Assembly (NCBI GenBank): GCA_029255105.1
Contig: JAQWWH010000034.1
Span: forward strand, 38,873-102,872
Reading direction: 5' to 3'
Source: Flavimaricola sp.
GTDB lineage: Bacteria > Pseudomonadota > Alphaproteobacteria > Rhodobacterales > Rhodobacteraceae
Length of the DNA: 64,000 bases
Shown here: positions 18,156 to 26,095 of the stretch, one piece after another
Layout of the letters: the number at the start of each line of letters is the position of its first letter
Numbering within the stretch: position 1 is the first letter of the stretch
The notes under the pieces: generated by a model
What the model was told of the DNA's origin: nothing
The model's input: the letters and a program-made list of their open reading frames with translations, nothing else
Database searches by the model: none
Translations under genes and position numbers: made by a program

Positions 18156-18896
18156 CTAGAAATAGCCGACGCTTGCGGCCGTCCGCCGCACGACATCCAC
18201 CCGGGCCGCGTTGGGCGGATGGGTACCCAGGAACCGGTCGCCCGGGTCCGGGATGCGAAAGAAGAACTCGGCCCCGACGAGCGGATTGAAACCGGCGCGG
18301 GCGGCGATGATGGTGCCAAGTGCGTCTGCCTCAAGCTCAAAATCCTGACTGTAAGTGCGCGCGCCCACGGCGGCTCCCAACTCTTGTGCGGTTCGGATTG
18401 CCTCAGGGCTGTTGGTGCCCACAGCCCCTGCAAGGCGGCCAAACACGGCCGCCCCGACCATGGCATTGCGCTGCTGGCGGGACAGATGGCCCTCGATGTG
18501 ATGCGCGGCTTCGTGGGCCATGATGAAGGCCAACTCGTCCCCGTTTCGCACGTCTGCGATCAGGGACAGGGTAAAGGCTATGATCGGCCGTCCCGCGTCA
18601 TCGATCGTTTGAAAGGCGTTTGGCGGCATGTTGGAACGATCATCCACAACGATATTGAAATCACAATTCGCGCGCGGGTTGCGGGCACGGCATTCCTGTT
18701 CGGCCACTGGCTCTACCGCTTGCACCACGGCAACGAAACTCCGGGCGTTTGCCCGCAGGTCCTGACCACCGACAAGGGGTCCGATTGGGTCTTCCGGAAA
18801 GGTGGTGACGCGTCCCGAGGTCTCGCGTGGCAGGACGGCACACCCGGCAAGCGCAAGAGCGCAACAGATAATTGGCACAAATGGGTTAAACGGCAC
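18156..18896 (-). CDS. M48 family metalloprotease, lipoprotein
   Basis: A predicted periplasmic zinc protease anchored by lipid. The N-terminus has a type-II signal with lipobox LAGC (Cys near residue 19). The zinc site HEAAHHIEGH (HExxH) is near 128, and the downstream Glu ligand lies in the FELEADALG motif near 184. The C-terminus ends with GTHPPNAARVDVVRRTA, typical of M48 LoiP/BepA-like proteins. The length of 246 residues is full. It may act in outer-membrane protein quality control, as family members do. Confidence 0.92.
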   Translation of the reverse strand: MPFNPFVPIICCALALAGCAVLPRETSGRVTTFPEDPIGPLVGGQDLRANARSFVAVVQAVEPVAEQECRARNPRANCDFNIVVDDRSNMPPNAFQTIDDAGRPIIAFTLSLIADVRNGDELAFIMAHEAAHHIEGHLSRQQRNAMVGAAVFGRLAGAVGTNSPEAIRTAQELGAAVGARTYSQDFELEADALGTIIAARAGFNPLVGAEFFFRIPDPGDRFLGTHPPNAARVDVVRRTAASVGYF

Positions 18897-19034
18897 GAAG
18901 CGCTCCGGTCGAAAATGCAGGTAGAGCTCATATTTACGACGGCTGGCCCTGACCTGCCAGTGTCGATCGCGTGATCAGCCGATCCCCGCCATGGCCCCTT
19001 GCCTTTGGCGTTCGCTAAACCCTAGTCTTGCCCC

Positions 19035-19289
19035 ATGTTTACAATCGAACACGATTTCGACGCCACCGTCATCACCCTGGTCGACGAGGGGCAAGCGCCT
19101 CTGCAGGAGGACGTTGTGGTCTGTACCTTTGAGGATTGCGTGACGATCGAACAGCTTGATCCACGCACCGATCAGATGTTGCGGCTGAACCTGTCGTTGG
19201 CCCAGGTCCGCGATCTGGCCGCTGCATTGGATTTGCCCGAGGGCGTGTACCGCCTGCGCCCTTCGGGTGACGGCGGGGACGCGGCCTAG
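19035..19289 (+). CDS. Small acidic hypothetical protein
   Basis: 84 residues starting MFTIEHDFDATVITLVDEG and ending with an acidic, Gly-rich tail. It contains VVVCTFEDCVTIEQLDP and a predicted helix LSLAQVRDLAAALDLPEG. No domain was recognised, but composition and codon use match the neighbours, and similar short proteins occur in Roseobacters. The stop TAG shares the palindrome CTAG with the stop codon of the convergent DUF167 gene, so the two genes overlap by 4 bases. Confidence 0.7.
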   Translation: MFTIEHDFDATVITLVDEGQAPLQEDVVVCTFEDCVTIEQLDPRTDQMLRLNLSLAQVRDLAAALDLPEGVYRLRPSGDGGDAA

Positions 19290-19543
19290 TCCAGCCGAAA
19301 CACCTTGTCTCGTGCTGTTTCGCCCCGGATCAGGGTCAGTCGGGTTGGTGCCACGCCAATTGCCTTGGCCATCAGTTGCCGCACCGCCTTGGTCGCCTTG
19401 CCCCCTTCGGGGACAGCGGTGACGTAGACCCGGATCGTTCCGTCAGCCTCGCGTATGATCCGCTCGCGCGCCGCCTTTGGCGTCGCCCGGATGGCAATCG
19501 TCGTGCCCGGAAGGGCAAGGTCACTCAGGTCAGGCAGGTCCAT
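19286..19543 (-). CDS. DUF167 (YggU) family protein
   Basis: An 85-residue protein with the DUF167 pattern: TTIAIRATPKAARERI, then IRVYVTAVPEGGKATKAVRQLMAK and LTLIRGETARDKVFRL. The alpha-beta fold is known from structures of the family; its function is not. The start at 19543 (MDLPDLSDLALPG) carries a short extra N-terminal segment compared with the core domain. It is convergent with the hypothetical gene at 19035 and divergent from the deacetylase gene. Confidence 0.9.
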   Translation of the reverse strand: MDLPDLSDLALPGTTIAIRATPKAARERIIREADGTIRVYVTAVPEGGKATKAVRQLMAKAIGVAPTRLTLIRGETARDKVFRLD

Positions 19544-19626
19544 TTGTGCTCCATATCACGCAGACAGCCCCCTTGCAGCCCACCCCCACATTGCCAAAGA
19601 TGGCCCGACAATTGGGGGCACACCGA

Positions 19627-20757
19627 ATGACCACAGGATTTTTCTGGGACGAAAGCTGTTTTTGGCATGGCGGCGGGAACTTTGCCGGGATGCTTCCGGT
19701 GGGCGGGCTCGTCCAGCCCGGTGGAGGCCTTCCCGAAAGCCCCGAGACAAAGCGCCGCCTGAAGAACCTGATCGAGGTCAGCGGTCTGGCAAAAGAGCTT
19801 GCCATGTCGGGTGCCGATCCTGCCAGCCAGGAGGACCTCTTGCGGGTCCATCCAGCCAGCTACCTTGACGCATTCAAGGCTCTGTCGGACGCTCAGGGCG
19901 GTGATCTGGGCCTGCGCACCCCCTTCGGCCCCGGCGGGTTTGAGATAGCGGCCATGTCCGCCGGGCTGGCCAAGGCCGCCCTCCTGTCCGTCCTGAAGGG
20001 GCAGTTGTCGAATGCCTATGCGCTGTCGCGCCCCCCCGGCCATCACTGCCTGCCGGACTGGCCCAATGGCTTTTGCCTCTTGTCCAACATTGGCATTGCG
20101 ATCCGGGCGGCACAGGCCGAAGGGTTGACGACCCGCGTCGCTGTCCTTGACTGGGATGTCCACCACGGCAACGGGACCGAAGCGGTGTTCTACGAGGACC
20201 CCAATATCCTGACGCTGTCCCTGCATCAGGAGCGGAACTACCCCCTCGACACAGGCGACCCAGAGGATCGGGGCAAAGGGCCAGGCCTTGGGGCCAACAT
20301 CAACGTTCCCTTGCCGCCCGGAACTGGGCACAATGGCTATCTGGCCGCGATGGAGCGGATCGCCCTGCCCGCCATACGCGCCCACAAGCCCGATGTGATC
20401 GTCGTCGCCTGCGGCTTTGATGCCGGGGCCAATGATCCTTTGGGCAGGATGCTGGCCACCGCCGAGACCTTTCGGGCGATGACCGCGCAGGCGATGGATC
20501 TGGCCCGCGAGGTCTGCGATGGCCGCATCGTGATGGTGCACGAAGGCGGCTATTCGGAAACCTATGTACCGTTCTGCGGGCATGCGGTGCTTGAGGAAAT
20601 GTCGGGCAGCGCCATTCGGGCCCCCGACCCCCTTGCTGCTACCTTTGCCGCCCGCCAGCCCGGCCCGGCCTTTGACGCCTTTGTCGATGGCTGGCTGGAA
20701 GATGTTGTTTCGCGCATGGAACCCGGGCTTGGGCCGTCCTATGTAGGGCAGACCTGA
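19627..20757 (+). CDS. Histone deacetylase-like amidohydrolase (class II)
   Basis: Zinc-dependent deacetylase of the arginase/HDAC fold, probably acting on acetylpolyamines or acyl-lysine. Key motifs: RPPGHHCLPDWPNGFCLLSN (tandem His, near residue 137), VLDWDVHHGNGTE (zinc Asp and His, near 175), and CGFDAGANDPLGRM (zinc Asp, near 263). A Tyr in HEGGYSETY near 305 matches the catalytic loop. The start at 19627 (MTTGFFWDE) is the family N-terminus; the frame extends 50 codons upstream without similarity. It heads a likely operon with nitroreductase and EI24 genes. Confidence 0.93.
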   Translation: MTTGFFWDESCFWHGGGNFAGMLPVGGLVQPGGGLPESPETKRRLKNLIEVSGLAKELAMSGADPASQEDLLRVHPASYLDAFKALSDAQGGDLGLRTPFGPGGFEIAAMSAGLAKAALLSVLKGQLSNAYALSRPPGHHCLPDWPNGFCLLSNIGIAIRAAQAEGLTTRVAVLDWDVHHGNGTEAVFYEDPNILTLSLHQERNYPLDTGDPEDRGKGPGLGANINVPLPPGTGHNGYLAAMERIALPAIRAHKPDVIVVACGFDAGANDPLGRMLATAETFRAMTAQAMDLAREVCDGRIVMVHEGGYSETYVPFCGHAVLEEMSGSAIRAPDPLAATFAARQPGPAFDAFVDGWLEDVVSRMEPGLGPSYVGQT

Positions 20758-20770
20758 CAGGAGTGCCCCA

Positions 20771-21349
20771 ATGCCCACGCCCAATCCCGCCGCCCTGGAG
20801 TTCATGCTGACCCGACGGTCGCGCCCGGCCAAGACGCTAACCGGTCCTGTCCCCTCGCGGGAGGAGTTGAAGGTGCTGCTGACCGCCGCGGCCCGCACGC
20901 CGGACCACGGCAAGCTGGAACCCTGGCGCTTTGTCGTCCTCGAAAAGGCCGCCCTGACCCGGCTGGCCGCCCTTGTCCCGGTTCGGGCGGCTGCCCTTGG
21001 GATTGACCCTGACCGGACCGAAAAGGCCGTGGCGCAATTCCGCGACGCCGATCTGGCAGTCGCCGTCATCTCGGCCCCCAAGGCCAGCCCCAAGATCCCG
21101 CAGATCGAGCAGGTCTATTCGGCCGGGGCGGTTTGCCTGGCGCTTTTGAATGCCGCCCTGGCCTCGGGTTGGGGGGCAAACTGGCTGTCGGCCTGGCCAA
21201 GCCATGATCGGGCATTCATCGCCGAAGGGCTGGGGTTGGCGGAACACGAAAGTGTCGCAGGCTTCATCCACATCGGCACCGAAACCAGCGCCCCGCCCGA
21301 GCGTCCGCGCCCGGATGTGGATCAGATCACCACCTGGATGGACCGCTGA
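20771..21349 (+). CDS. Nitroreductase family protein (YdjA-like)
   Basis: FMN-dependent oxidoreductase of the nitroreductase fold, 192 residues. The N-terminal FMN-binding pattern is TRRSRPAKTLTGPVPSREEL, followed by RTPDHGKLEPWRFVVL (near 42) and later AVCLALLNAALASGWGANWLS. It ends with HIGTETSAPPERPRPD, typical of the YdjA subgroup. It lies 13 bases downstream of the deacetylase. The stop overlaps the next start by one base (TGATG), showing an operon. Physiological substrate unknown. Confidence 0.92.
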   Translation: MPTPNPAALEFMLTRRSRPAKTLTGPVPSREELKVLLTAAARTPDHGKLEPWRFVVLEKAALTRLAALVPVRAAALGIDPDRTEKAVAQFRDADLAVAVISAPKASPKIPQIEQVYSAGAVCLALLNAALASGWGANWLSAWPSHDRAFIAEGLGLAEHESVAGFIHIGTETSAPPERPRPDVDQITTWMDR

Positions 21350-22035
21350 TGATCCTGACAGACTTTCTCAAGGCCCTTGCGCAGCTGGCTGATCCGCGGT
21401 TTCGCCGCGTGCTCTGGATTGGCGTTGCGCTGAGCATCGCGCTTTTGGTGGCCTGCTATGCTGGCCTCCTCTGGGTGATCGAGGCGATTGATCCCGGTTC
21501 GGTCACCCTTCCCGGCGTCGGGCAGGTGACCTGGGTGGGCGACCTTCTGGGCTGGGGATCGTTGTTCCTGATGCTGTTTCTGTCGATGTTCCTGATGATC
21601 CCTGTCGCCTCGGCCATCACGTCGTTGTTTCTTGATGACGTGGCACAGGCGGTTGAGGACGTGCACTACCCCGGCCTGCCCGTCCCGCCACGTGTCAGCC
21701 TGTTCGACGGGTTGCGCGACACGATCAACTTTCTGGGTGTGCTGATCCTCGCCAATCTGCTGGCCTTTGCGGTCTATGCCATGCTGCCCTTTGGCATCCC
21801 TTTCGTGTTCTACGCCATGAACGGGTTCCTGCTGGGGCGCGAGTATTTCCAGATCGCCGCCATGCGCCGCGAAGGCCGCGAGGGGGCCAAGGCCCTGCGC
21901 AAGCAGCATATCGGGGCGATCTGGCTGGCCGGTTGCCTGATGGCCCTGCCCTTGTCGATCCCGGTTCTGAACCTGTTGATCCCGGTGTTGGGGGCCGCAA
22001 CCTTTACGCATCTGTATCACCGTCTGACAGCCTAG
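21349..22035 (+). CDS. EI24 domain (CysZ-like) membrane protein
   Basis: A 228-residue inner-membrane protein of the EI24/CysZ family with about five hydrophobic stretches, including ALLVACYAGLLWVIEAI and FLMLFLSMFLMIPVASAIT. The family pattern SLFLDDVAQAVEDVHYPGLP follows near residue 90, and FLLGREYFQIAAMRR near 160. CysZ of E. coli helps sulfate uptake; the role of Rhodobacterales homologues is unproven. Translation is coupled to the nitroreductase gene by a one-base overlap. Confidence 0.9.
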   Translation: MILTDFLKALAQLADPRFRRVLWIGVALSIALLVACYAGLLWVIEAIDPGSVTLPGVGQVTWVGDLLGWGSLFLMLFLSMFLMIPVASAITSLFLDDVAQAVEDVHYPGLPVPPRVSLFDGLRDTINFLGVLILANLLAFAVYAMLPFGIPFVFYAMNGFLLGREYFQIAAMRREGREGAKALRKQHIGAIWLAGCLMALPLSIPVLNLLIPVLGAATFTHLYHRLTA

Positions 22036-22056
22036 GCGGCACCGAAGTGTCCCGAA

Positions 22057-22347
22057 TTATTCAGGCAGGCTGACCTCGGGCGTGGACATTCTGTGAAACC
22101 AGTCGAGATCGCGCACGGTGATTGCACCCGAAATGATGACGCCAGCGATCACGATCCACAGCCCGATCGCCCAGAAGGTCGTGATCCGTGCCTTGCGTCC
22201 GATCTGAGCGTCCGACGGGGCCGAGGCATGGGTGCCGGGCACGACCTCGCCTGCTTCGCCCTGGGTTGTCATGCGCAAGGGCAGCACGACAAAAAAGACC
22301 ATGAACCAGATGACGGCAAAGAGGACGATTGCAGAGGTGATGCCCAT
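22057..22347 (-). CDS. DUF1467 family membrane protein
   Basis: 96 residues with two transmembrane helices, MGITSAIVLFAVIWFMVFFV and a second near residues 55-75, separated by the DUF1467 pattern LPLRMTTQGEAGEVVPGTHASAP. The family is alphaproteobacterial, uncharacterised, and regularly lies next to methylmalonyl-CoA epimerase, as it does here. It is 69 bases downstream of mce on the same strand. The spacer contains the 23-nt repeated motif. Confidence 0.92.
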   Translation of the reverse strand: MGITSAIVLFAVIWFMVFFVVLPLRMTTQGEAGEVVPGTHASAPSDAQIGRKARITTFWAIGLWIVIAGVIISGAITVRDLDWFHRMSTPEVSLPE

Positions 22348-22390
22348 GTGACGATCCTTGGTGTCTGTGGAGAGTGCGGACCCTCCGGGG

Positions 22391-22413
22391 GGAATATTTG
22401 GGGCAAGAAAAAG
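22391..22413 (-). repeat. 23-nt motif directly after the mce stop codon
   Basis: Read along mce, the element starts CTTTTTCTTGCCC three bases after the TGA and ends in AAATATTCC. It matches the argD-linked copy at 4493 in 22 of 23 positions. A run of C and then GGAGGGTCCGCACTCTCC, which could pair imperfectly, follows it. It looks like a 3'-UTR signal. Confidence 0.75.
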
Positions 22414-22416
22414 CGA

Positions 22417-22821
22417 TCAGACCTGTTCGAGTTCGATCAGCGTGCCGGTGAAGTCCTTGGGATGCAGAAAAAGAACCGGCTTGCCATGGGCTCCGATCTT
22501 TGGGTCCGCTGGGCCAAGAACCCGCGCGCCCTTGGCGAGCAGTTGGTCCCGGGCTGCCAGGATGTCCTCAACCTCGTAGCAGATATGGTGGATGCCGCCC
22601 GAGGGGTTCTTGTCCAAAAATCCCTGGATGGGCGAGCCTTCCCCAAGCGGGTGCAACAGTTCGATCTTGGTATTGGGAAGGGTGATGAAGATCACCGTAA
22701 CGCCGTGATCCGGTTCGTCCTGGGGGGGGCCCACCGTTGCACCGAGCGTGTCCCGGTACTGCTCCGCCGCCGCGTCGAGATCGGGCACGGCGATGGCCAC
22801 ATGGTTCAAACGTCCGATCAT
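22417..22821 (-). CDS. mce: Methylmalonyl-CoA / ethylmalonyl-CoA epimerase
   Basis: Vicinal-oxygen-chelate epimerase that equilibrates (2R)- and (2S)-methylmalonyl-CoA and, in ethylmalonyl-CoA pathway organisms, also ethylmalonyl-CoA. Metal ligands are recognisable in LNHVAIAVPDL (His near residue 6), GIHHICYEV (His near 77) and TLIELEQV (Glu near 131). The length of 134 residues is exact for the family. The start at 22821 (MIGRLNHVAI) is the conserved N-terminus; the open frame runs 100 codons further upstream without meaning. DUF1467 follows in the same direction. Confidence 0.95.
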   Translation of the reverse strand: MIGRLNHVAIAVPDLDAAAEQYRDTLGATVGPPQDEPDHGVTVIFITLPNTKIELLHPLGEGSPIQGFLDKNPSGGIHHICYEVEDILAARDQLLAKGARVLGPADPKIGAHGKPVLFLHPKDFTGTLIELEQV

Positions 22822-22955
22822 GGTGGTCTCCTTCCGTCGGTCGTGGCCCTTATGTCCCGCCCGGAACCGCCATGCAATGTGCCGCGTTAACGCAGGCTTT
22901 ACCATCCGGGCCGCAATGTGGCGCAAGTCAGTTCCCATGACCCGAGGATACCGCG

Positions 22956-23684
22956 ATGGATACACAAGACGGTCTGATGTTGAGCCTGGCCCCGACGGCC
23001 GGACGTCCCCTGCTTGGGGTGACGATACTTTTGGTCGAGGACAGTCGCTTTGCCGCCGAAGGCCTTCGCCTGATGTGCGTTCGATCAGGCGCCCGGATCC
23101 GTCGGGCCGATTCCCTTGCAAGTGCCCGCAAGCATCTTAGGGTTTACCGCCCCACCATCGTCCTTGTTGACATGACTTTGCCGGACGGCAGCGGATCGCG
23201 GTTGATCTTGGAATTGGCCAGCAGCCTTCCCCGTATCGAAGCGATACTTGCCATAAGTGGCGACCCCGGGGCGCGGGACCCTGCCCTTGCATCCGGCGCA
23301 GACGGTTTCCTGATCAAGCCCGTGGCCCGGCTTTCCACCTTCCAGTCCCTGATTCTGGCGCACCTGCCAAAGGAACGGCAACCTCTTGGCCCGCGCCCTC
23401 TCTCGGATGAGCGGATTGAACCGGACCTTGTCGCCTATCGCGACGACCTGAACCACGCGGCGCATCTTTTGGAGCCCGGTCGTCGACCAACCGACGTCGA
23501 CTACCTCGCACAGTTTCTCGGGGGTGTTGCCCGTTCGGCAGGTGACACGGCGTTGGGCGAGGCGGTCATGGCCCTTGCGGCAAGCGAAGCGACCGGTGCA
23601 CCCCATCAAGGGGCACTTGATGCAGTTGCAGCACTTGTCCGATCCAGGATTGCGGCGCCTGCGGATTTCATGAGGTATCTGTGA
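22956..23684 (+). CDS. Response regulator: REC domain plus Hpt-like tail
   Basis: 242 residues. The receiver domain (about 21-137) has the acidic pair in LLVEDSR, the phospho-acceptor Asp72 in VLVDMTLPDGSG and the conserved Lys121 in LIKPV. There is no DNA-binding output. Residues 150-240 are helical; LAQFLGGVARSAGDTALGEA (about 184-203) resembles the Hpt helix pattern, but the position of the phosphorylatable His is Gln. It may therefore be a degenerate Hpt used for binding. No kinase gene is adjacent. Function unknown. Confidence 0.82.
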   Translation: MDTQDGLMLSLAPTAGRPLLGVTILLVEDSRFAAEGLRLMCVRSGARIRRADSLASARKHLRVYRPTIVLVDMTLPDGSGSRLILELASSLPRIEAILAISGDPGARDPALASGADGFLIKPVARLSTFQSLILAHLPKERQPLGPRPLSDERIEPDLVAYRDDLNHAAHLLEPGRRPTDVDYLAQFLGGVARSAGDTALGEAVMALAASEATGAPHQGALDAVAALVRSRIAAPADFMRYL

Positions 23685-23730
23685 CCTGTGTGGACGGGGC
23701 TGACCTCACCGGCGTTCCGGCAGCAGGTGG

Positions 23731-23895
23731 CTACTGGAACCCCGGTTTCCGGTTGGCACCAAAGCATTTGGCCAGCTTGCAACTTATGCAACGCCCATCT
23801 TCCGCAAGGGCAAAATAGACGCAGACCTCGTCAGGATGGTCCATCTGACCTGCACAAGACCAGGCTTCGTCTATCGGATTTGCTGACTTTGTCAT
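23731..23895 (-). CDS. Possible small Cys-rich protein
   Basis: A 54-codon frame from ATG 23895 (MTKSANPIDEAWS) with CAGQMDHPDEVCVYFALAED and a cysteine cluster CISCKLAKCF, ending KPGFQ. It lies 50 bases downstream of the CoA-transferase on the same strand, in an otherwise empty 260-base gap. The frame is open further, to 23928. The sequence is protein-like, with spaced cysteines as in small metal-binding proteins, but no family was recognised and chance cannot be excluded. Confidence 0.4.
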   Translation of the reverse strand: MTKSANPIDEAWSCAGQMDHPDEVCVYFALAEDGRCISCKLAKCFGANRKPGFQ

Positions 23896-23945
23896 AAGCG
23901 CTGGCAATCTTGTCTCAAGCGCTGGCAATGGTCGTCGCAGGGCCG

Positions 23946-25187
23946 CTAAGCCGCTGGTTTTATGGCCTTGCGGGCTTTGTTCGCGACGATGCCCCTGTCA
24001 AACAAGTTAGCGATTTCTGTGTCATCAAGACCGGCAACCTCGCTGAGGATTTCTTCGGTGTGGGCGCCCAGAATGGGGGCCTCGCGAGGTGGCGTTCGAT
24101 CGAGGGCAGAAAAGCTGGCGGCATGGCCCGGAACCGGAAAGCTGCCAAGGTCCTTCTGAGCAAGCTCTGCAAAAAGCGGGTTCGCAGGACTGAGGTCGAG
24201 GTCCTGCGTCACCGCCTCTTTCATGGTCCGGAATTCGGACCAGGTCAGCTTGGCTTCATCAAACATGGGACCAATAACGCCTGCTGGTCGGGCTGCGAAC
24301 CAAGGCTTGAGAACCTCGGTAATCTCCTTGCGCAGTTCCCACCGCACGCCTTCGTCAGAAAGATCGCGTCCGGTCCGGCGCTCCAAAGCGGCCATCTTTG
24401 CCCCGGTTTCAGTGGTCTTTACCAGTCCGGACCACTGCCGGCTTGTCAGCCCGATCACCATGACACGGCGCCCATCGGCGCAGAGAAAATCCTGCCCGTA
24501 GGCCCCATAAAGGGCGTTGCCGGATTTCCCGCGCGGGGTCTCGTTCAGCAGCGCATCACCGATCATGCCAAGGTGGCCGAGGGTCGCGGCCGCGACGTCC
24601 TTCAGGCTTAGCGTGACGTCCTGCCCGGTGCCCTTGCGCAGACGGTGCCGTTCAGCGGCCAAAACAGACGAAACACAAAGGTGCCCGGCGATCAGGTCCC
24701 AGGCGGGCAAGGCACTTGCGATTGGACCATCATTGCCCTCAGGACCGGTGATGTCAGGAATGCCAAGCGCCGGATTCACCGTATAGTCGACTTGCGGGCG
24801 GCCGTGGCGGTCCCCCAGCAAGGACACCATGATCAGATCATTGCGGTGCTGGCCGAGCGTTTCATAGTCCAACCAACCACGCACTGCCAAGTTGGTCAGA
24901 AAGACCCCTGCATCCTCGCCCGGCGCGGTGATCGTGCGGGTCACCAGATCACGTCCTTCGGGGTGGGTCATGTCCACGGCGATGGATCGCTTGCCCTTGT
25001 TCAGGCCCGCCCAAAACAGGCTGCGCCCGGACGGGGCCAAAGGCCAGCGCCCGGCATCGAGCCCTCCTTCGAGACGGTCAAAGCGGATCACATCCGCCCC
25101 CATTTGCGCCAGCGTCATGCCCGCGAGTGGCACAGCCACGAAGGCCGAATTTTCGACGACCCTAAGCCCATCCAGTATTCCGGCCAT
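23946..25187 (-). CDS. CaiB/BaiF family CoA-transferase, mesaconyl-CoA C1-C4 transferase-like
   Basis: Class-III CoA-transferase, 413 residues. It starts MAGILDGLRVVENSAFVAVPLAG, and ADVIRFDRLEGG gives the nucleotide/CoA-binding region near 31. The catalytic Asp is expected in PAWDLIAGHL near 163. Overall it resembles Chloroflexus Mct, which moves CoA intramolecularly between C1 and C4 of mesaconate. The gene order with a MaoC-type hydratase immediately upstream (1-base gap) and malyl-CoA lyase in the same operon supports that reading. A different dicarboxylate CoA-transfer (itaconate, citramalate) remains possible. Confidence 0.8.
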   Translation of the reverse strand: MAGILDGLRVVENSAFVAVPLAGMTLAQMGADVIRFDRLEGGLDAGRWPLAPSGRSLFWAGLNKGKRSIAVDMTHPEGRDLVTRTITAPGEDAGVFLTNLAVRGWLDYETLGQHRNDLIMVSLLGDRHGRPQVDYTVNPALGIPDITGPEGNDGPIASALPAWDLIAGHLCVSSVLAAERHRLRKGTGQDVTLSLKDVAAATLGHLGMIGDALLNETPRGKSGNALYGAYGQDFLCADGRRVMVIGLTSRQWSGLVKTTETGAKMAALERRTGRDLSDEGVRWELRKEITEVLKPWFAARPAGVIGPMFDEAKLTWSEFRTMKEAVTQDLDLSPANPLFAELAQKDLGSFPVPGHAASFSALDRTPPREAPILGAHTEEILSEVAGLDDTEIANLFDRGIVANKARKAIKPAA

Positions 25188-25188
25188 A

Positions 25189-26088
25189 TCAGCTCTCCCA
25201 ATCCGCAGTTGCCTTCATGCCCATGTGTCCGGCGGCGGCGACAGTGCACATCTCGAGGCCGCCCGCTTCGGTCGTCGTGGCGCGCAGGTGCATGTCGTTG
25301 TCATGAAACATTGGATGTACCCCGCGAAAACTGAACCGATCAGGCCTGCGCCCTTTCCAGGCGGCGGCCTCGGCCATCAGCAGGTTTGCTTGCAGCGGAC
25401 CGTGCACAACGAGACCCGGATAATGTTCGACTTCCTGCGCGTAGGGCAGGTCATAGTGAATACGATGCGCGTTGAACGTGATCGCGGAATACCGGAACAA
25501 GAGCGCGGTCGAGACCGGTTGCGCCACATCAAAGGCCAGGCCACTGATCGGGCCAGCTGTCTTGGGTGGGGGCGTGAACTGGGGCGCGATGGGCAGGTAG
25601 ACGATGGATTGCGTCTCTCTGATCGCCAAGCCTCTCGCTGTGTGCAGCGCATGTTCTACCACCACGAAGACCATTCCTCCGGTCGAGCCGCATTTTTCAT
25701 CGACCGCCGTGATGGTCGAGCGTTTCTCGATCTCTTCGTCGACGCGCAGATCGTCAAAGAACGTCAAACGGCCACCGGCCCACATCCGCCGCTCATAGGG
25801 AACAGGGGGAAGGAAACCGCCCAGCGCCGGGTGGCCGTCTGGGGCCAGCGCGTCCATGCCAACCGCGGGCGGAAAAGCATACCAATGCCAAAGCGCGGGC
25901 ATGACTTCGCCTTCCTGCGGGCAGGCCTGACCAGGTCGGGCAAGTGTTGCATGAACGGTTTGGGCAACAGTCAGCGCCACGCAACCGCGCTGGATTTCGG
26001 TCCGCCCAATCCAGCCTGACAGATCCGCGCCGTCCGACACTCCAGACCCTGACGTCATGGAAATGCCCGTACCAGTATCGCCATCCAT
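25189..26088 (-). CDS. MaoC/FAS1-DH-type dehydratase, mesaconyl-C4-CoA hydratase-like
   Basis: A 299-residue double hot-dog hydratase. The N-terminal half has the FAS1_DH pattern MWAGGRLTFFDDLRVDEEIEK (in parts), the C-terminal half FSAITFNAHRIHYD-like sequence (here YSAITFNAHRIHYD), then YPGLVVHGPLQANLL, typical of HTD2-like and mesaconyl-C4-CoA hydratase (Meh) enzymes. The catalytic Asp/His pair is expected around NAHRIHYD. The start at 26088 lies 7 bases after the mtkB stop; a later Met (MTSGSGVSD) is an alternative. Proposed reaction: mesaconyl-C4-CoA + water to citramalyl-CoA. The substrate is inferred from context. Confidence 0.8.
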   Translation of the reverse strand: MDGDTGTGISMTSGSGVSDGADLSGWIGRTEIQRGCVALTVAQTVHATLARPGQACPQEGEVMPALWHWYAFPPAVGMDALAPDGHPALGGFLPPVPYERRMWAGGRLTFFDDLRVDEEIEKRSTITAVDEKCGSTGGMVFVVVEHALHTARGLAIRETQSIVYLPIAPQFTPPPKTAGPISGLAFDVAQPVSTALLFRYSAITFNAHRIHYDLPYAQEVEHYPGLVVHGPLQANLLMAEAAAWKGRRPDRFSFRGVHPMFHDNDMHLRATTTEAGGLEMCTVAAAGHMGMKATADWES

Positions 26089-26095
26089 AGGCCCG

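Noticed and set aside
19525..21093. A 522-codon minus-strand open frame opposite the deacetylase and nitroreductase genes
   Set aside because: It runs antisense to two genes with clear catalytic motifs; its own translation has no recognisable domain and is rich in Gly, Arg and His as expected of a GC-rich shadow frame.
23946..26088. Itaconate degradation (CoA-transferase, itaconyl-CoA hydratase, citramalyl-CoA lyase) as the main function
   Set aside because: Not excluded, but the presence of malate-CoA ligase and the aminotransferase in the same operon fits malyl-CoA and mesaconyl-CoA chemistry better. Kept as an alternative in the gene entries.
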